Shown: positions 16,275 through 25,719, numbered from the stretch's first letter. The stretch is DNA of 61,258 nucleotides from Ornithinibacillus californiensis (GCF_001038485.1 NZ_LDUE01000008.1:1-61258), one strand, 5' to 3'. A program made the numbers and translations. Notes: generated from the letters alone by a model not told the origin.

Positions 16275-17042
16275 ATGACATTCATTCTAGAAACGAAGGA
16301 CTTAACCATAAACTTTGGTGGTCATACAGCTGTTGATCATGTAACGGTACAAATACCAGAAAAGAAATTCACATCTATCATTGGCCCCAATGGTGCTGGT
16401 AAAACCACTTTTTTCAATCTACTAAGCGGTCAACTTTCTCCATCAGAGGGCTCCATATTTTTTAAGGGGAACGAAATTACTAAAAAATCTGCTACAGACA
16501 GAACTCGTCTTGGTATCGGTAGATCCTTTCAAATAACAAATGTATTCCCTAATTTAACCGTACTAGAGAATGTACGCTTAGCCATCCAATCCCAGGCTAA
16601 TGTTCGTTATCAAATGATTAAGCACTTTTTACATTATAAGAAGTTTGAAGAAAAAGCACATACGATTTTAGAAAGAGTTTTACTGGATGGAAGAGCAGAC
16701 TCTGTAGCTGCTAATCTAGCACATGGTGAAAAGCGGAAGCTAGAGATTGCCATGTTATTAGCGCTAGAAACAGAGATTTTATTATTAGATGAACCGACTG
16801 CAGGGATGTCGTTGGAAGAAGTACCAGCAATTATAGATGTTATTAAACAAATCAAGGCGGAAGAAGATCGAACGATTGTTTTAATCGAGCACAAGATGGA
16901 TATGATTATGGATCTATCGGATGAAGTCCTTGTATTATTCCACGGAGAATTAATAGCAAAAGGTACTCCAGATGAAATAGTTGAAAATGAAACCGTCCAA
17001 TCAGCATACCTAGGAGGAATGTACGATGAGCAGCTTGCTTAA
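16275..17042 (+). CDS. LIV-type ABC transporter ATPase (LivG-like)
   Basis: 255-residue ATPase. Walker A GPNGAGKTTF is near residue 37. The signature motif is a divergent LAHGEKRKLEIA, as is usual for LivG. Walker B is ILLLDEPTAGMS and the H-loop is LIEHKMDMIMDLSD. LivG carries the extended helical segment seen here after ITNVFPNLTVLENV. GGAGG precedes the ATG. It overlaps the next ATPase gene by 17 nt. Energises import of the ligand bound by the upstream lipoprotein. Confidence 0.93.
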   Translation: MTFILETKDLTINFGGHTAVDHVTVQIPEKKFTSIIGPNGAGKTTFFNLLSGQLSPSEGSIFFKGNEITKKSATDRTRLGIGRSFQITNVFPNLTVLENVRLAIQSQANVRYQMIKHFLHYKKFEEKAHTILERVLLDGRADSVAANLAHGEKRKLEIAMLLALETEILLLDEPTAGMSLEEVPAIIDVIKQIKAEEDRTIVLIEHKMDMIMDLSDEVLVLFHGELIAKGTPDEIVENETVQSAYLGGMYDEQLA

Positions 17043-17733
17043 GCTTTCTCAAGTGGAAGCCTATATACAGCAATTCCACATATTACATGATATTAGTTTT
17101 GAAGTGCCAAAGGGGGAAGTAACTGTATTACTTGGAAGAAATGGCGCTGGTAAAACAACAACGTTACGAACCATTATGGGCTTAAATCCAGTTTCAAAAG
17201 GATCTATCAACTTCAAAGACGAAGAAATAACAAATTTAAAGCCTCATCTTATTGCAAATAAAGGTATTGGTTATGTACCAGAAGACCAAGGAATATTTGA
17301 AGATTTAACTGTTGGAGAAAATTTACGTGTTGCCATGAAGCGTGAAGATAAGGAAACAACAGAACGCTTAGAATGGATACTAGATTTATTTCCAGATTTG
17401 AAGAAGTTCTGGAAGAAGCCGGGTGGACAGTTAAGTGGTGGACAAAAGCAAATGCTAGCAATCTCTCGTGCGTATGTGAATGAAAATGACCTCCTGTTAA
17501 TTGATGAGCCGAGTAAAGGGCTAGCTCCAATTGTTGTAGAAAAGGTAATGGAAACGATTCTTCAAATGAAAGAGAAAACTACCATTCTACTAGTGGAGCA
17601 AAACTTCATGATGGCAAGTAAAATCGGGGATAGATTCTACATTATTGATGATGGCCAGACCGTTCATCACGGACAAATGGGAGAATTGAAAGAAGATAAA
17701 GTGTTAATGAAAAAATATTTAGGTGTTTCATAA
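17026..17733 (+). CDS. LIV-type ABC transporter ATPase (LivF-like)
   Basis: 235-residue ATPase, the second nucleotide-binding subunit of the importer. Walker A GRNGAGKTTTL, signature QLSGGQKQMLAISRA, Walker B LLLIDEPSKGLAP and H-loop LVEQNF are all intact. The GYVPEDQGIFEDLTVGENL segment is typical of LivF. It starts inside the LivG-like gene, a normal arrangement for this pair, and is followed 12 nt later by the first permease gene. Confidence 0.93.
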   Translation: MSSLLKLSQVEAYIQQFHILHDISFEVPKGEVTVLLGRNGAGKTTTLRTIMGLNPVSKGSINFKDEEITNLKPHLIANKGIGYVPEDQGIFEDLTVGENLRVAMKREDKETTERLEWILDLFPDLKKFWKKPGGQLSGGQKQMLAISRAYVNENDLLLIDEPSKGLAPIVVEKVMETILQMKEKTTILLVEQNFMMASKIGDRFYIIDDGQTVHHGQMGELKEDKVLMKKYLGVS

Positions 17734-17745
17734 GGAGGAAACGAC

Positions 17746-18606
17746 ATGGACTTAATTGTTAGTTTAACGGTTAACGGACTTGCAACAGGTATGTTGATTT
17801 TCCTCCTTGCTGCGGGGTTAACATTAATTTTTGGATTAATGAGCGTGCTGAACTTTGCACACGGAGGTTTATTTATCTGGGGTGCGTATGCCGGCGTATC
17901 AATTTATGCGGTAACAGATAGTTTCTTATTAGCGATTATTCTAGCGATTATTACTGGTTTAGTTCTAGGGCTAATAACAGAAAGACTAATTATCAGACCA
18001 GTTTATGGAAACCATATTCAACAAATTTTGATTACATTAGGTTTTATGCTTGTACTACAGGAATTGATTAAAGTAGTTTTCGGTCCGGACCAAAAGGCGG
18101 TATATCCACCAGCGTGGTTAGAGGGTAGCTTTCAAATGGGTGATGTCATCCTGATTAAATATCGCTTATTCATTATTGCCATTGGTTTTCTATTATTCTT
18201 AATCATTTTCCTAATCTTGAAGAAGACAAGAATTGGTTTAATCGTTCGTGCAGGGGTAATGAATCGTGAAATGGTTCAAACTCTTGGAATTAATATTCGT
18301 TTTGTATTTATGGCAGTGTTTATGGTTGGTGCTGCACTAGCTGCATTAAGTGGAGTTCTTCATGCGCCATATTCTGGGGTTATTTATGCCGAGATGGGTC
18401 TAGAGTTTTCCATTCTAGCCTTTATTGTAGTAGTAATTGGTGGAATGGGAAGTTTTACTGGTTCTTTATTGGCAGCAATATTAGTAGGCTTAGCTCAAGC
18501 GTATATGGCTTATTATGTACCAGCATTGTCATTAGCTGTAAATATGTTAATTATGACAGTTGTACTAATCTTTAGACCTCAAGGTTTATTTAAGGTGAAG
18601 GGGTGA
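17746..18606 (+). CDS. LIV-type ABC transporter permease (LivH-like)
   Basis: 286-residue membrane protein with about eight hydrophobic segments. It begins GLATGMLIFLLAAGLTLIFG and has the LivH run VLNFAHGGLFIWGAY and the later GGMGSFTGSLLAA loop, which contacts the ATPases. AAGGAGG precedes the ATG by 6 nt. The stop overlaps the next permease start by 4 nt (GTGA). Confidence 0.93.
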   Translation: MDLIVSLTVNGLATGMLIFLLAAGLTLIFGLMSVLNFAHGGLFIWGAYAGVSIYAVTDSFLLAIILAIITGLVLGLITERLIIRPVYGNHIQQILITLGFMLVLQELIKVVFGPDQKAVYPPAWLEGSFQMGDVILIKYRLFIIAIGFLLFLIIFLILKKTRIGLIVRAGVMNREMVQTLGINIRFVFMAVFMVGAALAALSGVLHAPYSGVIYAEMGLEFSILAFIVVVIGGMGSFTGSLLAAILVGLAQAYMAYYVPALSLAVNMLIMTVVLIFRPQGLFKVKG

Positions 18607-19601
18607 TTGGCTTGATATTACGATCGATGACAAAAAGTAATTTAATCTATCTAGGTGTTGCAGTAATATTGCTCATATTGCCGTTTATCTTAACTGGACG
18701 AAGCGTACAATTTATGATTACCCAGATCTTCATCTTTGCTATTTTTGCAATGAGCTATGACCTCTTATTAGGATACACCGGAATCATCTCATTTGGTCAC
18801 GCGATGTTTTTTGGAATAGGTGCATATACTACTGCTATCTTTATGGATCGTTTTGATGCTAGTATTTTTGCATTGTTAGTAGCCATTTTAGTTGCTGTAT
18901 TATTTGCAGCGGTTGTTAGTTTTATAGTTGGAATATTAACGCTCCGATTGAAGAGTCATTTTTACGCCATGCTTACCTTAGCATTTGCCGGGTTGTTCTT
19001 AGTGGCAGCTGAAAAATGGCGTTCTTTGACGAAGGGGAATGATGGATTTACTTTTAAAATTCCTGAATTCTTAAGAGATTCAACCACATTATATATCGTC
19101 AGTTTAGTATGCTTAGTGTTAATTTTCTTTGGACTAAGAAGATTAACGAATTCGCCCTTTGGTAGAGTGTTAGTTGCGATTAGAGAAAACGAGAATCGTA
19201 CGGAGTCTTTGGGTTTCAAAGTACTACATTATAAAGTATTGGTTAGTGTTGTTTCGGGAGTTGTAGCTAGTTTTGCCGGGGTTCTATATATGCTGTCGCT
19301 TCGTTTTGTAAATACGAGCGTGTTCCATACGGATGTAACGATTGATGTATTATTAATGACAATTATTGGTGGCGTTGGTACGTTAGTTGGTCCGATTCTA
19401 GGGGCGGCGCTAATCGAATTAGCTCACCACTGGATTTCAGGGTTAGCAGATGTTCACTGGATATTTGAACGGTGGATTATTCTATACGGTACTGTTTACA
19501 TTCTTGTAGTAATTTTCTTCCCGTTAGGACTCGTAGGTACAATAAGATCCAAGCTATCAGGTCGTTCTAAAAAGCAACACACTACGAAAAAGGCTAGCTA
19601 G
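18603..19601 (+). CDS. LIV-type ABC transporter permease (LivM-like)
   Basis: 332-residue second permease. It shows LivM landmarks YDLLLGYTGIISFGHAMFFGIGAY, RLKSHFYAMLTLAFAG, the FGRVLVAIRENENRTESLG loop and GGVGTLVGPILGA. The GTG start overlaps the LivH-like stop, with GAAGGGG just upstream. The C-terminal tail is basic. It completes a five-gene importer (binding protein, two ATPases, two permeases) embedded in the acyl-CoA island. Confidence 0.93.
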   Translation: MIGLILRSMTKSNLIYLGVAVILLILPFILTGRSVQFMITQIFIFAIFAMSYDLLLGYTGIISFGHAMFFGIGAYTTAIFMDRFDASIFALLVAILVAVLFAAVVSFIVGILTLRLKSHFYAMLTLAFAGLFLVAAEKWRSLTKGNDGFTFKIPEFLRDSTTLYIVSLVCLVLIFFGLRRLTNSPFGRVLVAIRENENRTESLGFKVLHYKVLVSVVSGVVASFAGVLYMLSLRFVNTSVFHTDVTIDVLLMTIIGGVGTLVGPILGAALIELAHHWISGLADVHWIFERWIILYGTVYILVVIFFPLGLVGTIRSKLSGRSKKQHTTKKAS

Positions 19602-19616
19602 GGAGGCATTGATAAA

Positions 19617-20627
19617 ATGGAAACGATAGGAATTGTCAGTACAGGTATATACATCCCTGAAAAAAGAATGACCTCAAAAGAAATCTCGGAACTTGCAGGA
19701 ATTCCACTTGAGGTTGTCGAACAAAAGATGGGAATCAAACAAAAGCCGATTCCAGGTGAAGATGATCATACGGCACAAATGGGGATTTGGGCAGCAGAAC
19801 GTGCGATCAAGAAAGCCAATATCGATCCTAAAGAGATTGATTTAGTCATCTATATTGGCGAGGAGCACAAGGAGTATCCTTTGTGGACTGCGGGTATTAA
19901 GCTTCAACATGAAATTGGTGCTGTGAATGCATGGGCTTTTGATACCGCGCTAAGGTGCGGAACAACGATAATGGGAATAAAGGTTGCCAAGGATATGATG
20001 AAATCCGATCCATCCATCAATACGGTTCTACTTGCAGGTGGCTATCGTAATGTAGACTTTATTAACTACGAGAATCCACGCACACGTTTTATGTTTAACC
20101 TAGGTGCAGGTGGTGGTGCTATTATCTTGAAAAAGGGACACCTTGAAAATCAAATCTTAGAATCACATATTATTACCGATGGTTCTTTTTCGGAAGATGT
20201 TTATGTGACTACCGGTGGAACTAAAAATCCAATATCGAAAGAAAACCTAGATGCCGGCTTATATCAATTGGATGTCGTTGATCCTCAAGGAATGAAGGAA
20301 CGTTTAGAACAAAAATCGATGATGAACTTTATCGAATGTATTGAAAAAGCTTTAGCAAAAAGTGGTTATCAAAAAGAGGACATCAGCTATGTTGCTATGC
20401 TTCATATGAAGAAGTCTGCCCATCTTTATGTACTAGACCAACTTGGTGTTAATCATGATAAATCTATCTATCTAGAAGACTATGGACATATTGGGCAAAT
20501 GGATCAGATTCTATCACTAGAATTAGCGGAACAACAAGGAAAGCTTCGTAAAGGAGATATCGTTGTACTAGTCTCTGCAGGCATTGGCTATGCTTGGGGA
20601 GCAAATATTATCAAATGGGGAGAATGA
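19617..20627 (+). CDS. KAS III-like condensing-enzyme paralogue B (Cys-His-His)
   Basis: 336-residue FabH-like thiolase-superfamily protein and paralogue of the 13872 gene product. Cys114 (AFDTALRCGTT) aligns with the FabH nucleophile and His263 (LHMKKS) with the FabH His. The Asn of the FabH triad (normally YGN) is His291 (EDYGHIGQ). Classical KAS III uses Cys-His-Asn, so this is a variant site, and the true reaction may differ from fatty-acid initiation. GGGAGG lies 8-9 nt before ATG 19617. It follows the permease by 15 nt and precedes the hydrolase by 12 nt, so it is part of the same operon. Confidence 0.85.
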   Translation: METIGIVSTGIYIPEKRMTSKEISELAGIPLEVVEQKMGIKQKPIPGEDDHTAQMGIWAAERAIKKANIDPKEIDLVIYIGEEHKEYPLWTAGIKLQHEIGAVNAWAFDTALRCGTTIMGIKVAKDMMKSDPSINTVLLAGGYRNVDFINYENPRTRFMFNLGAGGGAIILKKGHLENQILESHIITDGSFSEDVYVTTGGTKNPISKENLDAGLYQLDVVDPQGMKERLEQKSMMNFIECIEKALAKSGYQKEDISYVAMLHMKKSAHLYVLDQLGVNHDKSIYLEDYGHIGQMDQILSLELAEQQGKLRKGDIVVLVSAGIGYAWGANIIKWGE

Positions 20628-20639
20628 GGGGGAATACTG

Positions 20640-21548
20640 ATGGCAAATGTAAATTTGAAAAAAGTAGTTTTACCAAATGGTGAAGAAATAGCTTATCGGG
20701 AGCGTGAAGGTGGCGAGGATATCATTGTTTTGGTTCATGGAAATATGACCTCTTCTGTTCATTGGGATCTTGTCATTGATAATCTATCGGAGCGTTATAA
20801 GGTTTATGCAATCGATATGCGGGGCTTTGGTGAATCTAGTTATAACAAGCAAATTACAGCCATTAAGGACTTCTCAGAAGATCTAAAGCTTTGGGTAGAC
20901 GAAGTAGGGATTACAGATTTTGCACTTGCTGGTTGGTCTACAGGTGGTTGTGTCTCCATGCAGTTCTGTGCGGATTATCCAGGATACTGTAAGGCTTTAT
21001 TTCTTCAAGCATCTGGATCCACACGCGGCTATCCTTATTACCCACTTGGTGCAGATGGAATGCCGGATTTGAATAATCGTATTCAGACATTAGATGAAAT
21101 GTTTAAAGATAGTAAGAGGTTATTTGTTCAAGGAGCGTATGATACGAAAAACTATGATGTTCTAAGACAGGTTTGGGAAGCTGTAATTTATACGCACAAC
21201 AAGCCTGATGAAGAGAGATACCAGAAATATTTAGAGGATATGACAACCCAGCGTAATTTAGCAGAAATATATCAGGCTCTTAATACCTTCAATATTAGTA
21301 GTGTCCATAATGGATTAACTGAAGGAGAGAACCGTATAAAGGATATAAACATCCCTGTTCTTATTGCTTGGGGTGAACGTGATTTAGTTGTTACACGAAG
21401 CATGACTGATGAGATCCGAGAAGATTTTGGTGATAAAGCAGTTTATAAAGAATTAAAAGGCTGTGGGCACTCACCAATCATTGATGATTTAGACCAATTA
21501 TTAGGCGTAATGGAAGACTTCTTTTCGGGTGTAATGAGCGTAAATTAA
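20640..21548 (+). CDS. Alpha/beta hydrolase (resembles intracellular PHB depolymerase PhaZ of Bacillus)
   Basis: 302-residue alpha/beta hydrolase. The oxyanion-hole motif is HGNM at 33-36. The nucleophile elbow is GWSTG at 98-102 with Ser100. The acid is probably Asp in WGERDLVV and the base His in GCGHSP. Length, the elbow and the opening (NGEEIAYREREGG, HGNMTSS, DMRGFGESSYNK) recall the intracellular polyhydroxybutyrate depolymerases of the Bacillus cereus group; this is from memory and needs an alignment. Such an enzyme would release 3-hydroxyacids, which the MaoC, FabG-like and ligase neighbours could handle. A thioesterase or other esterase role is possible. Confidence 0.75.
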   Translation: MANVNLKKVVLPNGEEIAYREREGGEDIIVLVHGNMTSSVHWDLVIDNLSERYKVYAIDMRGFGESSYNKQITAIKDFSEDLKLWVDEVGITDFALAGWSTGGCVSMQFCADYPGYCKALFLQASGSTRGYPYYPLGADGMPDLNNRIQTLDEMFKDSKRLFVQGAYDTKNYDVLRQVWEAVIYTHNKPDEERYQKYLEDMTTQRNLAEIYQALNTFNISSVHNGLTEGENRIKDINIPVLIAWGERDLVVTRSMTDEIREDFGDKAVYKELKGCGHSPIIDDLDQLLGVMEDFFSGVMSVN

Positions 21549-21571
21549 TCTAACGATAGAGGAGTTTATAT

Positions 21572-22315
21572 ATGAATAGATTACTAGATAAGGTGGCCAT
21601 TATTACCGGTGCTGCTAATGGAATTGGCTTTGAGGCAGCACGAAAATTTGGTAATGAGGGTGCAAAGGTTATCCTTGCAGACTTTGATGAAGCAAATGGA
21701 TTACAAAGTGAGAAGGCATTAAAAGAAGAAGGATTAACGGTTAAGTTTGTCCAAGTGAATGTTGCTGACCGTGATAGTGTTAATGCTCTGGTCGAAACAA
21801 CACTATCCGAATTTGGGAGAATTGATATTCTAATCAATAATGCAGGGATCACTAGAGATGCTATGCTAGCTAAAATGACGCTAGAGCAATTTCAGCAAGT
21901 ATTAGATGTGAATTTAACTGGTGTATTTAATTGTACACAAGCAGTTTTGCCATACTTAGTGGAACAAGGGAAGGGCAAGATCGTCAATACTTCTTCAGTA
22001 ACTGGTACGTATGGTAATGTAGGGCAGACAAACTATGCGGCAGCAAAGGCTGGATTAATTGGCATGACAAAGACATGGGCAAAAGAGCTAGGTCGTAAAG
22101 GTATCAATGTAAATGCTGTGGCACCTGGTTTCACGGCGACTGCGATGGTATCTGCTATGCCGGATAAAGTAATCGATAAAATGAAGGCAATGGTACCGAT
22201 GCAGCGATTAGGAACGCCAGAAGATATTGCGAATGCGTACCTATTCTTGTCTTCAGATGAATCTAATTATGTGAATGGTCATGTGTTGCATGTTGATGGT
22301 GGAATTATAATGTAA
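21572..22315 (+). CDS. FabG-like short-chain dehydrogenase/reductase
   Basis: 247-residue classical SDR, NAD(P)-dependent. The cofactor motif is GAANGIGFE near residue 13, then NNAG near residue 89. The catalytic Ser-Tyr-Lys set is NTSSVTGTYG followed by YAAAKAG. The family covers 3-oxoacyl-ACP reductases and acetoacetyl-CoA reductases (PhaB), which interconvert 3-oxo and (R)-3-hydroxyacyl thioesters, matching the (R)-hydratase upstream. GGAG lies before ATG 21572. It is the last gene before a bidirectional terminator, so it ends the 11364-22315 transcript. Confidence 0.9.
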   Translation: MNRLLDKVAIITGAANGIGFEAARKFGNEGAKVILADFDEANGLQSEKALKEEGLTVKFVQVNVADRDSVNALVETTLSEFGRIDILINNAGITRDAMLAKMTLEQFQQVLDVNLTGVFNCTQAVLPYLVEQGKGKIVNTSSVTGTYGNVGQTNYAAAKAGLIGMTKTWAKELGRKGINVNAVAPGFTATAMVSAMPDKVIDKMKAMVPMQRLGTPEDIANAYLFLSSDESNYVNGHVLHVDGGIIM

Positions 22316-22320
22316 AATAA

Positions 22321-22356
22321 AAGAGCTGGATTTATCACTTGATAAGTCCAGCTCTT
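22321..22356. terminator. Bidirectional terminator
   Basis: AAGAGCTGGA...TTATC pairs with GATAA...GTCCAGCTCTT in a long stem. It lies between convergent genes (FabG-like on plus, unknown gene on minus) and is A-rich on one side and T-rich on the other. Confidence 0.85.
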
Positions 22357-22358
22357 TG

Positions 22359-23327
22359 TTATTGCTTTTTTACAGTAAGGTATTGCTTACTTTCTCCTTC
22401 CGTTATTTGTCCGACCATCCCTCCACTGCTCCGATATGAAACTTCTCCATTGTTATCTTCTACTTTGAAGTAAGGAAATAAAGTAACAGTGGAACTACCT
22501 ATCGTTTCAATCATTTCATCTGTAAAAGGTAAGTATATTAGGATATCGGAAGAAATTACTTCCAATGGAAGAGTCAATGGTTCACCATCAAATGAACTGG
22601 TAGAATCAACAGATTCAATAGTCTTTGCATCAAAGGTGTATTGAGCATGCTCCTCGAAATAGCCCTCAGGCATACCAGGTAACCAGAATAAAATCTCTTC
22701 TAGCTTAGTATTTGGAATTACATTTGCCTCTAAGAAAAGCCCTTTAATCTTCGGCTCTATATCACCTTGATGGCAAAAGTAAAAACTTCTAACTTCCCAT
22801 GAGCGATCCAGTTGATAACTATTTTCGTGAAAAGTAGTTAGTTTTAATAGATTATCAAATGTGTACGTGAGCGTATTTTCATCATAGGTTAAACGTAGTT
22901 CCTCTGGTACATAACTTTCCTTCAGCGTATCTGAAAGGGGAGTTATGCGATGCCCAAAACTCTCCATTGTTTTGTCCCCGTTAAGAATGAATTCCACTTC
23001 ACCCTTAACTTCCCTTTCATACCAGTTAATTTGTTGCGAGAAAGAATTCTCTAAAAGGTATTCTCCATTAATTACTGCTATTTCTTCCCCGGATTGGTTA
23101 AGCAATAATAAATCCTTAATTACCGGTGGTTTTTCCCATGGATGTGATTTCACCCATACCACTGGAATTTGGAAAGGAGCAGTTAATGAATCATCTACTT
23201 GTAAAACAAGTAAACCAGACTGCTTTTCAATATGTATACCATTTGGCAGGTCGGATTGGTTCCCCCACCAAATAAATGGCGCAATAATTACTAGTAAAAG
23301 TAAAATAATTAAAAGGTTTTTTTTCAC
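22359..23327 (-). CDS. Unknown protein with N-terminal membrane anchor or signal
   Basis: 322 residues; not recognised. After a few basic residues there is one hydrophobic stretch (LLIILLLLVIIAPFIWWG), then an extracytoplasmic-looking domain rich in beta-type, aromatic and acidic residues without cysteine motifs. It is predicted to be anchored outside the membrane. GTG 23327 is chosen because GGAAAGAAGGG lies about 8 nt upstream. Longer in-frame starts lack a site. It is the only gene opposite to the acyl-CoA island's direction, dividing the hydrolase/reductase operon from the aldehyde dehydrogenase operon. No function is proposed. Confidence 0.7.
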   Translation of the reverse strand: MKKNLLIILLLLVIIAPFIWWGNQSDLPNGIHIEKQSGLLVLQVDDSLTAPFQIPVVWVKSHPWEKPPVIKDLLLLNQSGEEIAVINGEYLLENSFSQQINWYEREVKGEVEFILNGDKTMESFGHRITPLSDTLKESYVPEELRLTYDENTLTYTFDNLLKLTTFHENSYQLDRSWEVRSFYFCHQGDIEPKIKGLFLEANVIPNTKLEEILFWLPGMPEGYFEEHAQYTFDAKTIESVDSTSSFDGEPLTLPLEVISSDILIYLPFTDEMIETIGSSTVTLFPYFKVEDNNGEVSYRSSGGMVGQITEGESKQYLTVKKQ

Positions 23328-23555
23328 TTGTTTTTCCCTTCTTTCCTTAGATTGGGTGAGATAGTAATTTGATTTAATATTACTATAGGGCAATGGAAAA
23401 TAATAGCAGATTATTATGAAAATAACTAAAACTCTTAAAAGGTTTAATTTGTAAGTAATCCCCTCGTTATGGAATATTTTTCAATTTGTTGGAATAGCCA
23501 TTTAATAGAGGCTATTTCTAGTTTCTTGTTGAAAAAATTAGAGGGGGAATGTGAA

Positions 23556-25076
23556 ATGAAATATGCAAATCCAAATACAGATGGGGCAGTCATTCATTTT
23601 AAGGAACGTTATGATAATTTTATTGGGGGGGAATATCGCCCTCCTGCAAATGGGGAATATTTTAAAAATGTTAGTCCTGTAACCGGACAAGTTTTCTGTG
23701 AAGTTGCCCGATCTACAAAAGAAGATGTGGAAGCTGCAATCGATGCAGCCCATGAAGCAAAGGGAGCTTGGGGAACTACATCCGTAGCAGAACGCGCCAA
23801 TATCTTAAATAAGATCGCTGATCGAATGGAAGAGAATTTGGAAATGCTAGCCGTTGCTGAAACATGGGATAATGGAAAAGCAGTACGAGAAACGCTAGCT
23901 GCCGACTTACCACTGGCAATTGATCACTTTCGTTACTTTGCTGGAGCAATCCGAGCGCAAGAAGGTGGTATTAGTCAAATAGATAACGATACGGTTGCTT
24001 ATCATTTTCATGAGCCATTAGGAGTAGTAGGTCAAATTATTCCGTGGAATTTTCCTTTATTAATGGCAACATGGAAATTAGCTCCTGCACTTGCAGCAGG
24101 AAACTGTGTGGTATTAAAACCAGCAGAGCAGACTCCTGCATCGATTCATGTATTCATGGAATTAATTCATGACTTACTACCACCAGGGGTAGTGAACATT
24201 GTAAATGGATTTGGACTAGAAGCAGGTAAACCGTTAGCTTCTAACAGCCGTATAGCAAAAATCGCCTTTACTGGAGAAACCACTACCGGTCGATTGATTA
24301 TGCAATACGCTTCGGAAAATCTAATTCCTGTTACCTTGGAATTAGGTGGAAAGTCACCAAATATATTCTTTGAAGATGTGATGGATAAGGACGATGCCTT
24401 TTTAGATAAGGCAATTGAAGGGCTGGTCATGTTTGCCTTAAACCAAGGGGAAGTTTGTACTTGCCCATCCAGAGCATTAATTCACGAGTCTATTTATGAT
24501 CGATTTATGGAACGTGCCATTGAACGAGTAAATCAAATTAAAATTGGCCACCCATTAGACACGGAAACGATGATGGGAGCACAGGCTTCAACAGAACAAA
24601 TGGAAAAAATTATCTCATATCTAGATATTGGAAAGCAAGAAGGTGCCGAGGTACTTGCTGGTGGTGCAGTTAATAAGCTAGAAGGTGAACTGGCAGAAGG
24701 CTATTATGTAAAACCAACGATTTTCAAAGGACATAATAAGATGCGTATTTTCCAAGAGGAAATCTTCGGTCCAGTACTTTCTGTTACAACGTTTAAAGAT
24801 AAAGAAGAGGCCATTCAAATCGCCAATGATACGCTATATGGACTAGGAGCAGGCGTATGGACTCGTGACATGAATACCGCGTACCGATTTGGCCGTGACA
24901 TTGAGGCGGGCAGAGTGTGGACCAATTGTTATCACCAATATCCTGCTCATGCTGCATTTGGTGGCTATAAGAAATCTGGTATTGGTAGGGAAAATCATCA
25001 AATGATGCTTGATCATTACCAACAAACGAAGAATCTACTAGTGAGCTATAGCGAAGGTCCAGTTGGGTTGTTTTAA
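23556..25076 (+). CDS. NAD(P)-dependent aldehyde dehydrogenase (AcoD/ExaC-like)
   Basis: 506-residue aldehyde dehydrogenase oxidising an aldehyde to its acid. The catalytic cysteine is Cys301 in [11 protein letters not shown] and the general base Glu262 in LELGGKSPN. The cofactor segments [12 protein letters not shown] and KPAEQTPAS are intact. The [12 protein letters not shown] stretch is characteristic of the acetaldehyde/chloroacetaldehyde dehydrogenase group (AcoD, ExaC). ATG 23556 is chosen because GAGGGGG precedes it by about 8 nt, and the 29 upstream in-frame codons look non-coding. The DUF779 gene follows 24 nt later, a known pairing. The acid product could feed the acyl-CoA synthetases nearby. 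Confidence 0.92.
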   Translation: MKYANPNTDGAVIHFKERYDNFIGGEYRPPANGEYFKNVSPVTGQVFCEVARSTKEDVEAAIDAAHEAKGAWGTTSVAERANILNKIADRMEENLEMLAVAETWDNGKAVRETLAADLPLAIDHFRYFAGAIRAQEGGISQIDNDTVAYHFHEPLGVVGQIIPWNFPLLMATWKLAPALAAGNCVVLKPAEQTPASIHVFMELIHDLLPPGVVNIVNGFGLEAGKPLASNSRIAKIAFTGETTTGRLIMQYASENLIPVTLELGGKSPNIFFEDVMDKDDAFLDKAIEGLVMFALNQGEVCTCPSRALIHESIYDRFMERAIERVNQIKIGHPLDTETMMGAQASTEQMEKIISYLDIGKQEGAEVLAGGAVNKLEGELAEGYYVKPTIFKGHNKMRIFQEEIFGPVLSVTTFKDKEEAIQIANDTLYGLGAGVWTRDMNTAYRFGRDIEAGRVWTNCYHQYPAHAAFGGYKKSGIGRENHQMMLDHYQQTKNLLVSYSEGPVGLF

Positions 25077-25100
25077 GTCGGACTTAAAGAGGTGTGAGGA

Positions 25101-25454
25101 ATGGTAGAGCGAGTAACTGCAACAGAAGCAACTCTTCAATTACTAGAAAAATTAAAGACGATCCACGGTGATCTAATGTTTCATCAATCTGGTGGATGTT
25201 GTGATGGCAGTTCACCAATGTGCTACCCTCGTGGTGAGTTTCGAGTTGGTGATTCCGATATATTCTTAGGTGAGATTGGGGATACACCATTTTATATTTC
25301 CAAGGACCAATATGAATATTGGAAGCACACCCAGCTTATTATCGATGTTGTCGATGGCAGAGGCGGCATGTTTTCTGTCGAAGGTCCAGAAGGTAAACGG
25401 TTTTTGACAAGGTCGAGAGTGTTTACTGAAGAAGAACGAGCTGCATTAAGTTAA
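25101..25454 (+). CDS. DUF779 protein
   Basis: 117-residue protein of the DUF779 family, often encoded next to AcoD/ExaC-type aldehyde dehydrogenases. Conserved cysteines are in HQSGGCCDGSSPMCYPRGEF (near residues 32-51), suggesting metal binding or redox chemistry, but the function is not established. It is probably translated with the dehydrogenase from one transcript that ends at the terminator 9 nt downstream. Confidence 0.9.
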   Translation: MVERVTATEATLQLLEKLKTIHGDLMFHQSGGCCDGSSPMCYPRGEFRVGDSDIFLGEIGDTPFYISKDQYEYWKHTQLIIDVVDGRGGMFSVEGPEGKRFLTRSRVFTEEERAALS

Positions 25455-25462
25455 TATATAAT

Positions 25463-25499
25463 AAAAATGCCAAATCCGGCTCTGGGTTTGGCATTTTTT
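25463..25499 (+). terminator. Terminator after the DUF779 gene
   Basis: AAAAATGCCAAA and TTTGGCATTTTT form a 12-bp stem around a short loop, with a T-rich 3' side. Confidence 0.9.
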
Positions 25500-25537
25500 A
25501 TAGCTAAGGTGACCCCTTTTTTGTTAGTTAACATAAT

Positions 25538-25628
25538 CTTTAGCGAGGAATGGTGAAACTTCATCATTTTCAGACTCATCTTTAGCGTTTTAACCAAAAC
25601 TTTAGCGCTTTTAACCCTATCTTTAGCA
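25538..25628. repeat. Short phased repeat array (CTTTAGC motif)
   Basis: CTTTAGC occurs at 25538, 25580, 25600 and 25621, and a degenerate CTTCATC fills the expected slot at 25559. The steps are 21, 21, 20 and 21 nt. It lies in the 265-nt gap between the DUF779 gene and the second synthetase. The motif is unrelated to the other arrays, but the step is the same. Confidence 0.7.
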
Positions 25629-25719
25629 TTTCCACTCTATTCTCCTCCCAACGAATCACTCTGTAACCCTCGTGTAACTCCTAATTCTTATACTACTCTT
25701 AGAAAGTGGAGGGATAGCG

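Noticed and set aside
14950-19601. Branched-chain amino acid transporter as a firm call
   Set aside because: The LIV family also imports acids and amides. The gene context is acyl-CoA metabolism, so only the transporter type is claimed.
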